In this document: piece by piece, positions 35,181 to 49,708 of the stretch | Layout of the letters: every line of letters starts with the position of its first letter | Position numbering within the stretch: position 1 is the first letter of the stretch | Source of the DNA: Icerya purchasi | Lineage: Eukaryota > Arthropoda > Insecta > Hemiptera > Monophlebidae | Reading direction: 5' to 3' | Length of the DNA stretch: 64,000 nucleotides | NCBI GenBank assembly: GCA_039619475.1 | Contig: CM077115.1 | Coordinates: forward strand, 417,826,557-417,890,556 | Program-made: the position numbers and the translations under genes | The notes under the pieces: model-generated | What the model was told of the DNA's origin: nothing | Databases searched by the model: none | What the model saw: only the letters and a program-made list of their open reading frames with translations

Positions 35181-38100
35181 TTTTCGCTTTTGCGATGTGT
35201 GAGATAGAGACTTACCCCTCCCGTACATAATGTATCGGACAAAGAAAAGTTTTACGCAACTGACCGAACGAAAATCTTCGCGATTCCTAGAAATACCGGA
35301 ACGGCGAAAACCTGTATTTCACCGCGATTCCTGCAGACTGACCACTGATAACATTGATAACGACGAAAATCAATAATGATAATAACTAATTTTACATATG
35401 TGTACGGATGCTTGTAACCGTATATACATCATTGTGTGTGTGTGCGTAATCCTCCAAAACCAGTCGCTACCGAATAACGGTAATTTACATACAAGTAAAG
35501 GCATGCATCGGTCAAATGATTGACAGGTACAAGGTCACTTGCGATGGCACGCGTACGAATATACCGCGATACTGATGATAATGGTGATTTTTACATGTGT
35601 GTGCAGACGTATATACACGTACATGTGCATGTGTGCGTATTAATTAAGGGATCGACAATCAAATGGAATGCGGTTCCGCGGTCCGAGACGCTCCGGAAAC
35701 GGCCCTCGAAGGCTTTAATTAACGGTGGCGGCATCCTTTGTCTATGAATCGGCTTTTTCCCTCTACTCCCGATGTTGTTTCTAGAATAGAGAGTACCCTT
35801 TATAAAGTGCTTTGATAGCTCGAACAGCTGTGAATCGATCAGGTGTCGCGCAGTATGTAAGTGTTGCTTTTTTTCTTAAATTGGAATTTTAAAAATATAC
35901 AGAATTTAATTCCCACTGTTGAATTAATTATTGTAATCGGAATCGTTTAAATTAAATAAGCAAAGAACAATATAATTTTTATACGAGAGAAATTTTGCGC
36001 TATTGGTAGAATTCAAAAAAAAAAAAAAAAAAGGAAAAACTCTTTCCACTATAAAAACACGAAACGACCGTTAATTATCAAACAGGGACAAAAATCCGCG
36101 TAGTAAAGCAAAATACGACAAAAGTTTCTCCAGAAAGGGAATAGAAAAAAAAAAAAAAAAAAAAGAACTGTTAAAGCGGGAAAATAATTCTCGCTACACG
36201 GGGCACATTATATGAACGGGGGGAAGATAAAAGAATGCGATGAAAAACTACGAAATATTACGCGAATTAAATTCGTATTTTTTAGGAATGCATGAAATTG
36301 ATTTTTCTGCGAGTATCGTGGAAGAGGTGTGTGGCTAATAATATGGCGGTGCATGATGGCGAGGTCCGAATTTTTCGATAGTTCCAATTAATTGGTCATG
36401 AGACTGCGAATTAGGAAAACACATCAGACCGTAATCGAAATTTTCGATATAAGGATTAGGATTGGAAATTTGTTTAATCGGCGACCGTCGATCACAGCTG
36501 CTCTGGCAAGCGGATCATAATTGTATGCCTCGAATTTCCACGAGGCGTCACGCAACCTATTTTATCTGCTTTGTATTTCGAAGAAATTCGGCCAATTTAA
36601 TTCCCTATATTTTTTTCGATCTGTACGCGGCCTCTTCGATTCGTTTAATATTCTAGAGATGAAGCTCGACACACGTGGTGTCGCAATCAAGTTTAATTAA
36701 AGTTTTCGAAACGAATAGCGCTGTGTTCCTAAATAGGCTTTATGCAGCGGAAAATCGACTTCCGGTTTCCTCAAAAAAAAAAAAAAAAAAATCACTTTTG
36801 GCTCATACAAATAAAGCATAGCCGAATTTACGAATTAAAAATTGTTTCGCAATTGGGATTAAAAGAAAACAAAAATTGTTAAAATTCATTTTTCGGCGTG
36901 TTGTAAACGATTTTCCAAGTAGTTTTAGAATGGAGAAAAATGGGAAATCATCATCAGGCAATATAGCAAAAAAACTATTCCACCTTTCAAACTAGGGCAA
37001 TTTCGTAATTACTGAAAGGTAACAGACGAAAAAAGAAAAAAAATATATATAAAAAAATAAAAAAAAAACTACATTAATTTGAACGGTAAAATAATCACAA
37101 TACTACTTGATGATGATAATGATAAAATAAACTGGGGTAAAAATGTTATTGTTTCGGAGTTTTAAACTGGACAACCGCCATCACCGAGATTACTCAGCAG
37201 CTCGGACGTAATTTTGTACGGTCGGTAAAAATGGCATTGTCATTAAAGTGTTCGACTCCGCGAACGTTGGACTTGAATTTCAAAAGTTCAAAATTTAACA
37301 CATTTTCGCTTCCGTCCGAATATTTTCAAAATATTCGGATGAGAACCAAGTTAAAAAGCTTCGTGAAACACAGCTATTTTTAAATACTGGGATTCGAGCC
37401 CCCCTTTTGATCATTCAAAAAAAAATCTAATAAATATTTATCCGTTCCTCTAACTAGCGTGATAAACGCTTATTCCTAGGAGTGAAGGGCAGTGTTTTTT
37501 CTTTTTTTTTTTTCTTGTTCTTCTCACGGAGAAGGCAATTTACGAAAATGTCGACGCAAACTTTTATTTATATCGATAATTAATTACTTTTTTCCTCATT
37601 AATGGGAGTAGGTATTTCTCTTAATTAAGAAGCCGCTATAAATCTTCATCAAAAGTAGTATATAGAATTTATAACTTCTCCCCATTATCCTGTTTGTAAA
37701 ACATTCGAATTATTCGATGGATACATTTCATACCTGTAGCGATTTAATTTCTTTTACAGTGTTTTTCGTAAATTTGTCTCTTTTATTAAAAAAAAGTATC
37801 GAATTATACGAGCGTAGAAAATTAAGCCCATTAAAAAGGGCCGTAACCATCTAATTAAACATATTTGGAATTTAAGCCAAAATCTCGGTTGAAAACAAAT
37901 TATTTAACGCCTGTTAACGAGAAACCGCCATCATTGATCTATTTTGCCGCCGGAAAGTTTGTATTGTTTTATATGTATATGTTACATACATATATATCTA
38001 TATATATATTAATTACAACGTAATTCTTAAGTTCCCCCCATTAGAAAAAATGTCCCAATTTTATGTAACGTTTAGTAAATTTTACAGGATTTTTGTGATT

Positions 38101-39422
38101 ATGTTATTATGATATTCATACGAACCGATTTAGAATTACCTTGTTAATTTTGGTCATTTTATACAAAGTATAGAAGAGAAAGAGACAGAAATGTAAGCAA
38201 GAGGGGCAAGGGGCACAGCCCTTTGCGAGGCTAAAGTGGCCGAGTTATATATATATATATATATATTATACGTATGTGTGTATATTATATATAGATACAT
38301 ATATTGCTCTGATTTATTTATTTTCTTTTTTTAATCTAAATTTTTATTATCGATTATGGGCGTTATTTCTTATGGAGTTGAAAATTCCGCAAACTACGAT
38401 TGTCAAGGAGATTTAACAAGTTGGTAATTAATGTAGGTTATCTACGTTGTTATGGGGAGACGTCGCGCTATGTTCCGATTTTCTGACGTAGTTAGACTAA
38501 AATTTTAATTGAATGCGATAAGCGGAAGATATTGCAAATTTTTAAAAAAAATGTACGCGCCAAATCGATCAAAAGCGGCGCTAATTGGCAGTAATGATAT
38601 AGTGAAATTCGGCACAGAGATAAAAATTGTTTGTTTGTTTTTTTTTCGACTTTATTATAATCGATTGAATATCAGTTTTTCACGTTACGCTGAAAAAAAG
38701 ATAACGCGCGGTTGGCTTTCGAAAAATGCAAATAAAAATAAATCGCGCTGATTAATTTCTTTATTTCCGCTAATTTAATTAAATACATTTCGTTAACTTG
38801 CCTCATATGCGAAAGAGTAAAATTATTCAGATTGCCGGATCTATTTTCTGAGGTCTGGCGTAAAAACAAACAAAAAAAAAGAAAAGAGTTCTGAGAAAGT
38901 CGTGATACAGCTTGCGTCGTTTTCTTGTATAAGGATAAAAATTTAAAAAAAGCAAAAAAAGTATCGGAAAAAAAATGTATGCGCATAAAAAATATATGTG
39001 CAGCGAACGAATATAATAGTCGGAAGAGGATAGACACAATGGGTAAATAATGAGATAATGAGGATATTATTAATAAGCGTCTGTGTGCTATTAAGAAAGC
39101 CGAGTTTAAAAAACGTGGTGGGGGGGGGGGGGTAGGATAATAACGGATCGTTGTAGAAAGGGCTTCTATCGAGCCGGCTCGATAAGTTACAAGTTTCAGT
39201 TCTTCTCGCACTTCGGAGGAGTTTATTAATTCCTTACGCGCGGTTCTTTGACGGATCAGCAATTTTACACTGCCGCCATTGCTAGGCATTAAAATTTTTT
39301 GGCGGGCAAAACAATCGCCGCTCTATCCGGGCACGATGATAATTATCCTCACTATCGGATATTATTTATTATTACCATTATTATTAAGTAAGCGAGTAAG
39401 TTAGCGTTGTTATTATTATAGC

Positions 39423-39458
<36 letters not shown>

Positions 39459-39699
39459 CATTATTATCATTATGATTATTACACACATTAACTCTATTCG
39501 ATGATGAGTATCTTGCGCGCACTTAGCAGATACATTTATTATTGTTATTGTTGTTGCCGTTGTAATAATATTAATGCCTAACGAAATATTAATACAGGCG
39601 CACACTCACCGACCGCCGTACACGTACATGCGGGAATAAAATATTTCATTACTATTACGAATTGTGAATATTATTATACGAAGCGTTTTTCCACACCGG
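35181..39699. other. Junction zone and host intergenic DNA, no gene recognised
   Basis: TACCGAATAACGGTAA near 35470 echoes TACCGAATAATGGTAA in the leader of gene A (32531), so diverged element sequence may reach about 35.5 kb. Beyond that the sequence is host-like: GC-richer at 35640-35850, then AT-rich with poly-A runs, a TA stretch (38248-38266), a 13-base G run (39120-39132) and an ATT microsatellite (39424-39458). The 205-codon minus frame at 38672-39289 crosses the G run as a Pro run and is not convincing. Confidence 0.6.
39424..39458. repeat. ATT microsatellite
   Basis: About eleven consecutive ATT units, continuing imperfectly to 39480. Confidence 0.95.
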
Positions 39700-39880
39700 A
39701 AGCTAAAACATAGTGCCGCAATTAGCCACACCCCGCGCACCGGATTCGCCGGCTCCCATTGGACGGCTCCGGTCGTCGGGCGGAGTCGCGCGCGAGAGTC
39801 GCCAAACGACCGCGACAGCGCTGCCAGCGCTTCGGCGTTCGAGTCGGAGTTTACCGAGCGTTGTCAGTAGTGGCTCGTAT
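39700..39880 (+). promoter_or_regulatory. CpG-rich probable promoter of a host gene
   Basis: A sharp GC- and CpG-rich island in AT-rich surroundings. It contains CCCATTGGACGG (an inverted CCAAT box) and GTTGTCAGTAG near 39862 resembling an arthropod initiator (TCAGT). It precedes the first-exon candidate by about 350 bases. Confidence 0.5.
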
Positions 39881-40215
39881 GTGTCTGTGAATCGGCCTTT
39901 GCTTGATAATCTCTGTACGACGTACACACCTCTCTTTATATATTTGATCGTTCTCGTTTCTGTAATTATTAAAATTGAACGCGAATTTTGAACCGTTCGT
40001 TTCGGCCGCTTAAAATTAAGATTATTAATATAAATATATCGATATGTCGCGTTCGGACAGGTCGAGTCGAAGCACACTTTGCCGACAATAAGAATTTTAT
40101 CGCGCGCGAGCGCGCTTCCAACGCATATACACATAGTCATTCGAAAATTTTTTGCTTGCACCGGGATTTCATTTCAGTTTCCAAAATTCGGACTAAAGGC
40201 TATCCGGTAGCGGTC

Positions 40216-40245
40216 ATGGACCGCGAAAGTGACCATGAAGACTTG
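40216..40245 (+). CDS. Probable first coding exon of an unidentified host gene (partial)
   Basis: GCGGTCATGG gives a reasonable start context. The ten codons MDRESDHEDL end at TTG|GTAAGC, a good 5' splice site in phase 0. Upstream lies a CpG-rich promoter-like island and probable 5' UTR. A CATTTCAG at about 40170 could be an acceptor inside the UTR. I do not recognise the gene from ten acidic residues, and no following exon was identified in the remaining 24 kb, so a long first intron is likely. Confidence 0.45.
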
Positions 40246-40374
40246 GTAAGCGACTCTCCTATCTATTGATTAATAATTTCCTCTTTTTTGTGTGGTTTTC
40301 TCGTCATTAAAGCCTTTTTGGGAGAACACGCATTTACCTTTAATAGACAGGTTTTTATAAAAGCGCATTAAAAA

Positions 40375-40417
<43 letters not shown>
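40375..40417. repeat. ATT microsatellite
   Basis: About fourteen ATT units without interruption. Confidence 0.95.
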
Positions 40418-40418
<1 letters not shown>

Positions 40419-42897
40419 GAAGTTAACGCTATTATTGACTTGTATAAATACGATCGAAGTCTGTAAACAACGCCTGTAATTTCCGTCAATTAGTTCTGGG
40501 CGGATTTTTACGATTCGACGTGAATTAACACGGAGATTATTTCATCTGCTCGTAAGAATTTCGGGGCCGCTAGAATATCCGTCATTGCTGTCTTCTTTTA
40601 ATTATCAATTTAATGACTAAAAATCACGTTTAGATTTGAATAATGAATAGATTATCAGAAAAAGGAGATCACTATTCATCGTCAGCTTGACTTTCCGAAT
40701 ATGTTTCCCATTCAGGTTGATTCAGGCGGTCAAAAACCAGAACGATAGATTTCGAGCGATCGCCTTTTTATTTTTTTTGTAATTCGCCGAGAGTTACGCA
40801 CCGGGGCATTCCATGTAATAGTAGTTATTTTACGGATTGCCCAAGCGCATGCAATTGTAGCAGAAGGTTCCTGTCTATTTCACACGGTACCTGGAGAAAA
40901 AAAGTTTTAGGCACCGTATAGAGAATATGCCTTAATTACACACTTCGGATCTTCACCTATCTACTACACAGTTTGTAGCACACGTATCGTGCCGTAGTTA
41001 GAATATCATATTCTTCTCTACCGCTGCTGACAATTAATAAAAACGCGGTAATTTAATGAGAGATTAATAGAAAGCGCTGAATTTCCATTTTGAATGACAC
41101 AAAACCATTACGTTGATTAAAAAAACAGCGGCTGTTTTTATACGCAGTCAGTGGAGCCGTGTTATCCGAGTAGGGAAATCTGTTTCATTTCATTGATGGA
41201 TTAATAAATCGAGAGATATACGTTTTTTGGTCCCGTTTTTGCCGCGATTTCGTTAATTTTGAGCCGTTGCAAAAACGTGTTTATAAATATATCGTCGTTT
41301 TATCTACAATTATATTTATTTTTATAGCATAAGTGAACATGTCCGTTCGTCAAAGGTATTTTCCATTGCTTTGTGATCTTCGCTTCTGTCGGTTTTGGAA
41401 CTTTGCGACTTGAACTGATCTAAGGAACAGTTAATACATTTTTACCCGGATATTCGATGTTCTTGGTTTTCGAAGCTCTCGGTAAATGTGAACTACTCTG
41501 TTTCTATCGAGATGTAATAGTTCCCGAGTGCGTTTTTAAAACGAGCCTGAAAACGAATCAGTCTGGCAGTGCAACGAATTTTTGAGACTTCGAAGTGTTG
41601 TACTCTCTTTACCAGTGCGCATTCCTAGACTCGTGGGAGTATTTGAAACCCGAATTTTCTTCACCTATCTCACTATAATCATGTTCGTTTTCTTTTTTCC
41701 CCCACTTTGTTACCTACACTATATAGGTATATATATATATTTAGATCCTAAAAGAAACAAAAAACCAGTGATGCTTCCTTTTGTAATTAGGAAAAAGTAA
41801 ACTATGTGTTCCAGTTTGATCCTGGAATAAAACTATCATTAAGGACTACTGGAGAATTATAGCAGTTTTAGTTACTTTTTCGTGAAATATGGAGGTGTCC
41901 GTGTTGGAAAAAAAATCGGATCGGCAAATTATAAAAATTAAAAAAAAAAAAAAGGCAAACGAAAAAACCGCATGGTACGTGTATACAGATGTAAAGAACC
42001 GGGCAAGATACTTGGATATAGAACTGAAAACGATGTACAGTTTGAATAAATATTTTTAACTGACCAGCTGCTGCGGCGTTAGATTAGACAGTGGTGTTAT
42101 CCCGTTGCAGTAAACTTCCAAATATTCTATGGTTAACGCGCCAAAAGAAAAAAAGAAAAAAAAATTAAATAAATAAATAAAAGTTAAAAACTAGATACAT
42201 TTTTGTTACGTAATTTTTTAGTACGAATTGATTTGAAATATATTTACCGTATGTAGTACGACCGAATGCATTTACCTATAATTAAAGTGCGACCTATAAC
42301 AATGAAGAAGAGAAAGGTTCATTGTTTTGACGGCACTCCGAAAATATCTTCTTATTCTTCAAGTACATCTGTTCTTCATAGGCCGGTGGATTTTTTTGTT
42401 TTTTTTTTTTTGTATTTCAAACAAAGCTAGACCAAAGAGTGTTCGTTAAAAATTCCCCTATAGAGTAATTGCGAGAGATAACATTATTATTTACCTGCGC
42501 GCTTATCCGACTGAATGCGGATTAATAAAAAGAATAAGAGAATGACGTGTTTTTATTTTTCGCCTAAAAAGGGAAAGTACAGATGGTAATCATAATCGCA
42601 TCTCGATTTATTTTCGTCTCTAATTACCGCCTCGCAAAATCAGAAAGAAATTATCAGATATTGCCGGATTATAAGATAATACGGGATTACAAGATTACGC
42701 GATCACGAGATTATGAGATTAGTCGCTCACTCATTTTAGATTGCATTACACATTTTCTGAGGCGATTCTCGTGTGTACACATTCTGAAAAACAAATTAAT
42801 AATCACCGGGTTTCTAAAGAAATTACAACAGCGGACCATTCGAAATACTCGAATGTATCGAAGAACTAACAACACCTAATATTTATTTATATAGGTG

Positions 42898-42913
42898 TAT
42901 ATATATATCTATA

Positions 42914-42959
<46 letters not shown>
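42898..42959. repeat. TA microsatellite
   Basis: About 62 bases of TA dinucleotide repeats with a few interruptions by C. Confidence 0.95.
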
Positions 42960-42962
<3 letters not shown>

Positions 42963-43921
42963 AACGCAAATTATGAAAACGACAAACTCGACACTTTGAA
43001 TATTTTGCATGGCGGGGTATGTAATCATTTTACCGGTGGAAAAAAACAAACAAATTGAATCGGCACTTCAGTTTCAGCTTTATCGGGCGCCTTGTATCAA
43101 TATTTTAAATTATTCTGAAAACAAACCTTCGTTTAATTAAACGTTCTGGTGAAAAATTCTTAAATAATTGCAAAGCTCGTTAAAGAATGTATAACTCTAT
43201 TAATTAACGTTTCGCAAAGTTACCTTGAAGCTCAAATAGAATACGGATCCTCTGATTTTTTTTTGAGCTCGTCGGAATTTATAGGTACGATCTTTACACC
43301 TGAATAAGTATACTCGCGCATAAATGCGTAAGGGTAATATTTAAGGCTGGCGCTGGAGTCCGAGCGAGTCTTTTTGCTTCGTAATTACTTGGGTACAGAA
43401 GATTACAGAAAAATCGGCGTGGTATTATCTACAGTTTCGTTTTATTTTGAATACAGGGGAAAATGAAGCTCCGAATATAAACAAAAGCTACTGGCAATTT
43501 TGAAAGCGACGCAAAGCCATTGTGTCATATTTTCTGTTCACGGAAGTAGGCAAAACTTGAATTATTAGAAACAACCCCCTTTTAAAAAAAACTGATGCCC
43601 CCCTCCACGGGGGGGGGGTCTGCTCAATGGTAAATTGTTTGATTGCATCTACAAAGCTTTTAGTAACTAGTAAAGATTTGATCATTTTTTTCCAGCCCGT
43701 ATTTCCATATCATAGAGAGAGTATTTTTTAAATATCGGTTTTTCTGAATTTTAGTATTTTTTAACAATTTCATTTTCAAAGAATTATTTATGCGCAGCAT
43801 TTATTTTTATAATTTTAATTCAAAAATAAATATTGCGACGTTGTTTTTTGTTTTTCTTTTTTGGTGGGTCATTTTTGAAGCCTGTTTAATCATGCTTATG
43901 ATCTATTTTAGCATTTTCACC

Positions 43922-43922
43922 T

Positions 43923-43970
<48 letters not shown>
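43922..43970. repeat. TA microsatellite
   Basis: About 24 TA units. The open frame ending here (IYIYIY) is an artefact of the repeat. Confidence 0.95.
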
Positions 43971-43972
<2 letters not shown>

Positions 43973-45789
43973 CGCAAATTACGCGAACTAACACTTGTAA
44001 CGATTAAATTCCGATCAAAAAAGAAAAGTAGAGAAAACAGTGATTGAAATTTTTTGAAAGTTAGAGCTTAAGTGAGTGCCATTCAAGGGATTACTGGACC
44101 CGGGACTAATCTTGAGTAAGCCCTTCCCCCCTCTGAAGAAAAAATGGTGAAAAAATTCATTATTATACATCTGCAAATAATCAAGCAAATACGAAAACCC
44201 TACCGAATGACTAATAAAATTAAAATTATTCTCTCTTTAAAAAATCAACTTTTTTACCCTAGGAAATTAAATACCTTCATAAATTAAACATCAAATAAGG
44301 AATTTTATATATGTGTTGATATTTGTAATTTTTTATTAATAAAATTATCTTTTTCTACGAAAAAATATTTATACATTTAAAAATTAAATATTGTAGGTAG
44401 CAAAAAAATGTTTTTTTTTTTTTTTTTTGATAAAAATAAAACCATTATTTATAATGCATTATCTACGATGGCGGTGGCGACGGTATTGTCGCTCCAGCGA
44501 TTTTTAAACTAATTTCGATATAATCGTGTGATATTTTTGGTCATGTTCTTTTCTTTATAAAAATTAATCATGCGTGTTTAAAATTCCATAATTGCTTACG
44601 TGATCAGAAAAAAAAGTGAACGAAACACAGTATTGATTTATTAAATTTTTTGAAATATCAGCAATCGATTAAAACTCGCTTTTATTTTAAATAATTTTTT
44701 ATACACTTCAAAATAGAACGTATATAAACTTTTGATAAAAGTAAAAAATAAAATATTGTTAAAATTAAGAATATTTCAGATCGTAAAATGTTTTTACGCA
44801 GAAAAATTTACAACGATTGCATGGTATCAATGTTTGATTGCAAAATTGAGTCGATTTGTCAAATGTTTATTTATTATTTAATACGTACACGTTAAAGGAT
44901 TCGATTCTTTTTTTTTAACATAATAAATCAGATTTAGCATAGAAAATGTCTATAAATATTCCTTTTTATGTAGCATTAAGTTTATTGGGAGAAAAAGAGA
45001 GAAAGTTTTATAGAGAAAAAGTAGGTACGGTTATAATTTGATTAATGAACTCACATATATTCTTTCTTTATATTTTGATAAAAATTAACTGAATCCTTTT
45101 TAAGATAAAAAATTGAAAATTTAAAATCTTGGATTTTTACAGTATTTTAAGTGTGTTTTGGGAAAAGAAACTCAAAATTTTGCACGTGGAAAATTCAATT
45201 TTTTTGTTTATTTGAGAGTGCGGGGTTCCTGGAGACTGGGGCCCGAGACTAAATCCCCCCCCCCAGAGTCCGGCTCTGATAACATTCTGAAGAGTATTCG
45301 TTCAAAACATTTATCGAATAAATCGACCAATGATAGATTCTTTAAACCTTTTTTTTTTTTATTAAAAAAAAGGTTGTCTCATCAATTCGTTCTTAATGAA
45401 AACGCCAGTTTATTTTTATACGTATGTTGCAAACCGACTTGCAGTAAAAAAAAAAACAAAAAACGATTATTCTTACGATGATGCGATTATAGGTGAACTG
45501 AAATTTAAACGAATGCGGATTAGTTTCGATTGTGCATACATTAATGAGAGATAGGATGTAGGAAAATGGCCACGAGGAAAGATCCCCAATTGGTAAACCT
45601 ATGCTCATTTTGTCGTTAATTCTTGTAATCGCAAATAAAATTTGTTTTAGAAATTCCTGAATAAGTACATAGAGCGGGAAATTTGTATAAGTTTGATAAT
45701 ATGAAAAAATTGCATATTACATCCTTAAATTTTACATACATTTCGCAACGGGGTATTACGAAAAACAAAAACGTTGCAGGTTATTGACG

Positions 45790-46085
45790 AGGAAAAGACC
45801 TAGTGGTCAAGGACGTCGTCAGCCGATGAGCCGGAGGGGGGGCAAGCTGATAGAAAGAGGATATGAGTTATAGGAAAAATAAAATGTATAATTTGTAAAG
45901 GCTTAATATTTTATTAAACAAGAATCAAATCTTAATTAAAACATAATCTTCGTGGGTTTCTGGCAAATTGTTCTACTACTTTATTGTAAAAGTCTTCCAA
46001 ATTGTCCATGATTACGATAGTAAAGTTTCGACGCTTGATGGGGGGGCAACGGCCCTCCACTTCTCTCCCCTGGTGACGTCCATGC
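45790..46085. mobile_element. G-run MITE family, copy 1
   Basis: Starts near GGACGTCGTCAGCCGATGAG followed by a G run, continues with GATATGAGTTATAGGAAAA, TTAATATTTTATTAAACAAG and TCTTAATTAAAACATAAT, and ends with a G run and GGTGACGTCC. The inner sequence recurs at 58168-58500 and, inverted, at 58870-59105. Ends with G runs and GTCGTC-like termini suggest a non-autonomous DNA transposon; superfamily not assigned. Confidence 0.65.
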
Positions 46086-49000
46086 TAGTCACTACATATA
46101 TGATGAAGTGCGTTTACTTCCGGTACATGTTACGCAGGGATATAGGCCTTTATTAAAGTTTACAGAACACGCTTTGCTGTCGAACTGTATCACAAAATGT
46201 TTTGATCTTTAATTTATTTTTAAACTATGTTCTTCAAATGTATGTCGGCAGTTATTATATCAATTGCGCAGTATGTATGTACCCGCTTACTACTCTCTTT
46301 ATCCTCAAGGAGAAAGGTAAATTTTTTCAACAGCACGATTTTTGAATTTTACCCAATTGCATTGTGATTCTAAGCTGGGAAAAAATAAATAAATTCTAAT
46401 CCGCCATTATAGGGGCATGTCCATTATCTCTGCCTGTGATGATGGATTAAAATTTTGTTATTTTTTTTTCCCGGCCGTTCTAGCTCCACTGCGCTGAGCC
46501 GGAAACGTTTTTTTTTTATTTCTTTTTCGTTAAGGTAAATCTTGTAACTTTTTTTAAACGAAATCTATAATAGTTAGGAAATTCGACATTTTTTTTTTCT
46601 TTAACAGGCTGAAAATACTTTTAGATCTCATATGCTCAAACTCTATTTCGAGTACATTTTTGGAATGTTCCCAGCTTCTTTAAATCTTTTAATTTTATTT
46701 CTTTTTTTTGTTCCCTAGATTCCCCAGGCCTATCCGTGTTTCTATTCTTCGCACTAACATAACTAATTCGCGCTCCCCCTTGGAAACAAAGTGAATGAAA
46801 AACAAATGAATTTTTTTTCTGTTGTCGCAATTTTAGACATATTTTTTCCATTCGATACTAATGGCAATCAATTGAGCCACTGTTTGCCAACCTGCAGACT
46901 TTCGTAATTATACGCAATAATTCGTACCGGTAAGAACCTGATTTTCTCCGAATTTTGCTTAATTCTTAGAACGGTTTGTCATTTCCCTAATGATATTCCT
47001 TTTGTTTTCCCTTTTTCTATGCTATTAATAGGTTTTCCCTATTTTAATTTTTTTTTTTTAAATTTCTTTCCGGAAGTGCATAACAAACTCTTCAAAACGC
47101 GATAAATTTACATGAAGAGCATGAATCGACTTTGAAGTGTCGAGGAGTTTCCTCCTTCGCCGGTATTCTTTTATTATTGTTAATTGATAATTTGTTTTCT
47201 ATTGCTTATTATAGACAAAAATCGAAAAAAGTACTGACCCGTTCTAGAGACTTGACATCCAGCGTGATATTCGTTCATTTTGAAATTTACGTTGAACTTC
47301 TGGCACTTTTTGAAATTATACGACCGAGGTAGCTGAACATTTCAATTTACACCGAGATTTTATGCGAAAGCGGTCTTTTTACAAATTAAAAATTTATTTT
47401 CATTCATATTTTTTTTTAGTTAACTTCTGCCAATCGTATTAGAAGCAAAACCCTCAGCGTGCAATTTTAAGTATTTCCCTTATGCTTTGTGTTGTTTTAT
47501 TAATAACTAATAATAAGCTATGCCCAAAAATGTTTCTAAGCAGTATAATAATCGTTTATACATTTAAATTTGTTACGTACCTACTTGTTACAATTTAATA
47601 TAATTTGTCTTCAGCCGAGGAAATTTATTAAGAAAAAAATACCGAATAAAAACATCGAAACAAACCGCGACTCGGCTCAAACTTCATGCAGTGTTCGGAT
47701 TGCTTTCATCGAAAATAGAAAACTATTTGTTTGACTTTTGCATTCTTATGTGTTCATACTTTTCCGAACAAAATTGATTGAACGGAATGGCTTAAATCGC
47801 CGTATCGTTAAAAGTTCATTGTAGTGATCACTGACGACGCCTGCGGGTGGTCAACATCTACAAAGGTGACGTTTCATGCGGTGATGCACATTTTGACATC
47901 GAACTTTACCACTGTTAGCGGAGAAGAATTATTTTCGATAAAAACGAGCTACTTTTTGGTTACCTATATTCAAAAGTGAATTCGTTTTTTTATGTATTTT
48001 CGTTAACCGCTTTAAAATTGACTTACCAATCTATTAATTAGCTACAATTAATCGCGAAAAAAAAAAAAAAAAAGAAGCAATCTAATGTGGAGTTGTAAGT
48101 GTAGATAGAACATGCGAGTATATAACTGATCGTAGTAATATTTCGCTAGAAGGTTTCATTGGGGACAATAAATCGCATTATTTATGAAAAAGATACAAAA
48201 TGGCGCGAGAAATGTTTTCGGAGGAACCAGAAAAATTTTAATTTTAATAAATTCGAAAAATTTTGTTAGTAGGTTCTTAAGAATCCCGATGGTGGGGCTT
48301 TCGCTGTCAAAAATAATAGCGTCATTTGGGCGCTCGCTCTCAAAAGATAATTCTGTCTGTTCCGGTGGAAACAATCAAAACGATTGTTTTTTATTATTAC
48401 TATTATTTGTTTAGCGGAAATGTAACATACAAAAAAGAAGAAGTAAGATGCTGTTAATTGACGAAAAAAGAGAGAGAAATATAAACCTTTTCTACCAGTA
48501 ACGTTTTGAATAATTGTGTAAATTTCATTTTTTTGTTTTGTAATATTCAAAATTAGTAATTTCTCCGGCCGGTTTCGAGGTTCGACGTGGAGCAAAACTG
48601 TGTAACCTGAAACGTACGGGTTCTTTTATTACGATCGGAAGCACAAAAATCAGCGCCGTGATTATCATTTTTTGCGAGTATTTGTCTTATCAGATTGCAG
48701 CCCTAGGAAGGTAGAGCGCGTGATCCTAAACACTTTACACATATTTCGCGGTGTCGCAAAGCATTAGCGGCACTTTCCGTTTTGATCCAAATACGTTTCT
48801 TTAAACGGAATAATGATAATAACAATAATAATATGATAATAATAACAATAATAACGATAATAACAATAATAATAATAATATAAGTCGCCTAATTTGAACA
48901 TTCGTTATAATTCTCGGCTTAAAATTCGCCACACTAGTAGAGATGTATATAAAAATCTATTCTAAGGGGCTGAAAACGGCAAATCGAAAGGTATCCCCAA

Positions 49001-49267
49001 ATCGTTTAGCTAATAAACGAAAATCCTTAAATTCTTGACGAGTTACACGCCTGTCAAGTTTTACAATTAAATACGTTGCACATTAGGTGAATAATGTATT
49101 TTTTAGTTTGATCATTTGACTCAGTTTCAATTGATTGCACGATCCGTTGGATTAAAACGGCATATCGGTTTATTAACTTGAAGGTAGCAGGATGTTATAG
49201 CAAGCAAATTGAAAAAAAAAAATATAGATAACAGGAATGAACTTACGAGTACAGTTTTGTTTCACTA
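46086..49267. other. Host non-coding DNA, no gene recognised
   Basis: AT-rich sequence with poly-T and poly-A runs and an AAT/AAC-rich imperfect microsatellite at about 48818-48881. No frame with protein-like composition and no recognisable RNA gene. Confidence 0.55.
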
Positions 49268-49708
49268 GAGCAGTGGGGCGGATCCACGATGGGGGGATGG
49301 AGGACACTAACTTCAAAGAACTAAAACCTTGATGAAAACGTTTGTTACAACCGGCGGAGAACTTAATTTATACTATACAAAATAGGTATTATACCTGTGG
49401 ATTTAATATTTAATACTAATGTTGCGTTTTTATTCTGAAACGCAATTGTCGTCGATCTTTTGTCTTTTTTATTTATTTAAAATTTTTATTTTGTAATTTT
49501 AATTAAAAATAGTTTTCAATAAGAAATATATATATTTAAACTTGCTCACAAACAAAAAGAATTCGGATCAGATTACTCACAAAAATTTAAAAAAAAGTAA
49601 AGCCTAATAAAAATACTATCTTTCTAATCTTTCTAGTAATTTACTATTCAAAACCATGTTTTAGGTATAATTTAATAAATTTTTTTAAAAGTTAAATTAA
49701 AAATGTAG

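Larger units (their letters stand above)
40246..45782. other. Probable intron or intergenic DNA with microsatellites, no gene recognised
   Basis: Begins at the candidate splice donor. Holds an ATT tract at 40375-40417, TA tracts at 42898-42959 and 43922-43970, and frequent poly-A/T. A GATTACAAGATTAC-like degenerate short repeat lies near 42665-42720. Open frames are short and AT-driven. Confidence 0.55.

Noticed and set aside
37380..37415. T-arm-like GGCTCGAATCCC suggesting a tRNA on the minus strand
   Set aside because: No matching acceptor stem, D arm or anticodon arm within 80 bases.
38672..39289. 205-codon minus-strand open frame
   Set aside because: It passes through a 13-base G run read as Pro residues and continues in Phe/Ser-rich AT-driven sequence without motifs.
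39703..40161. 152-codon minus-strand frame over the CpG-rich island
   Set aside because: Antisense to the probable promoter and 5' UTR; open frames are expected in GC-rich sequence with few stops.
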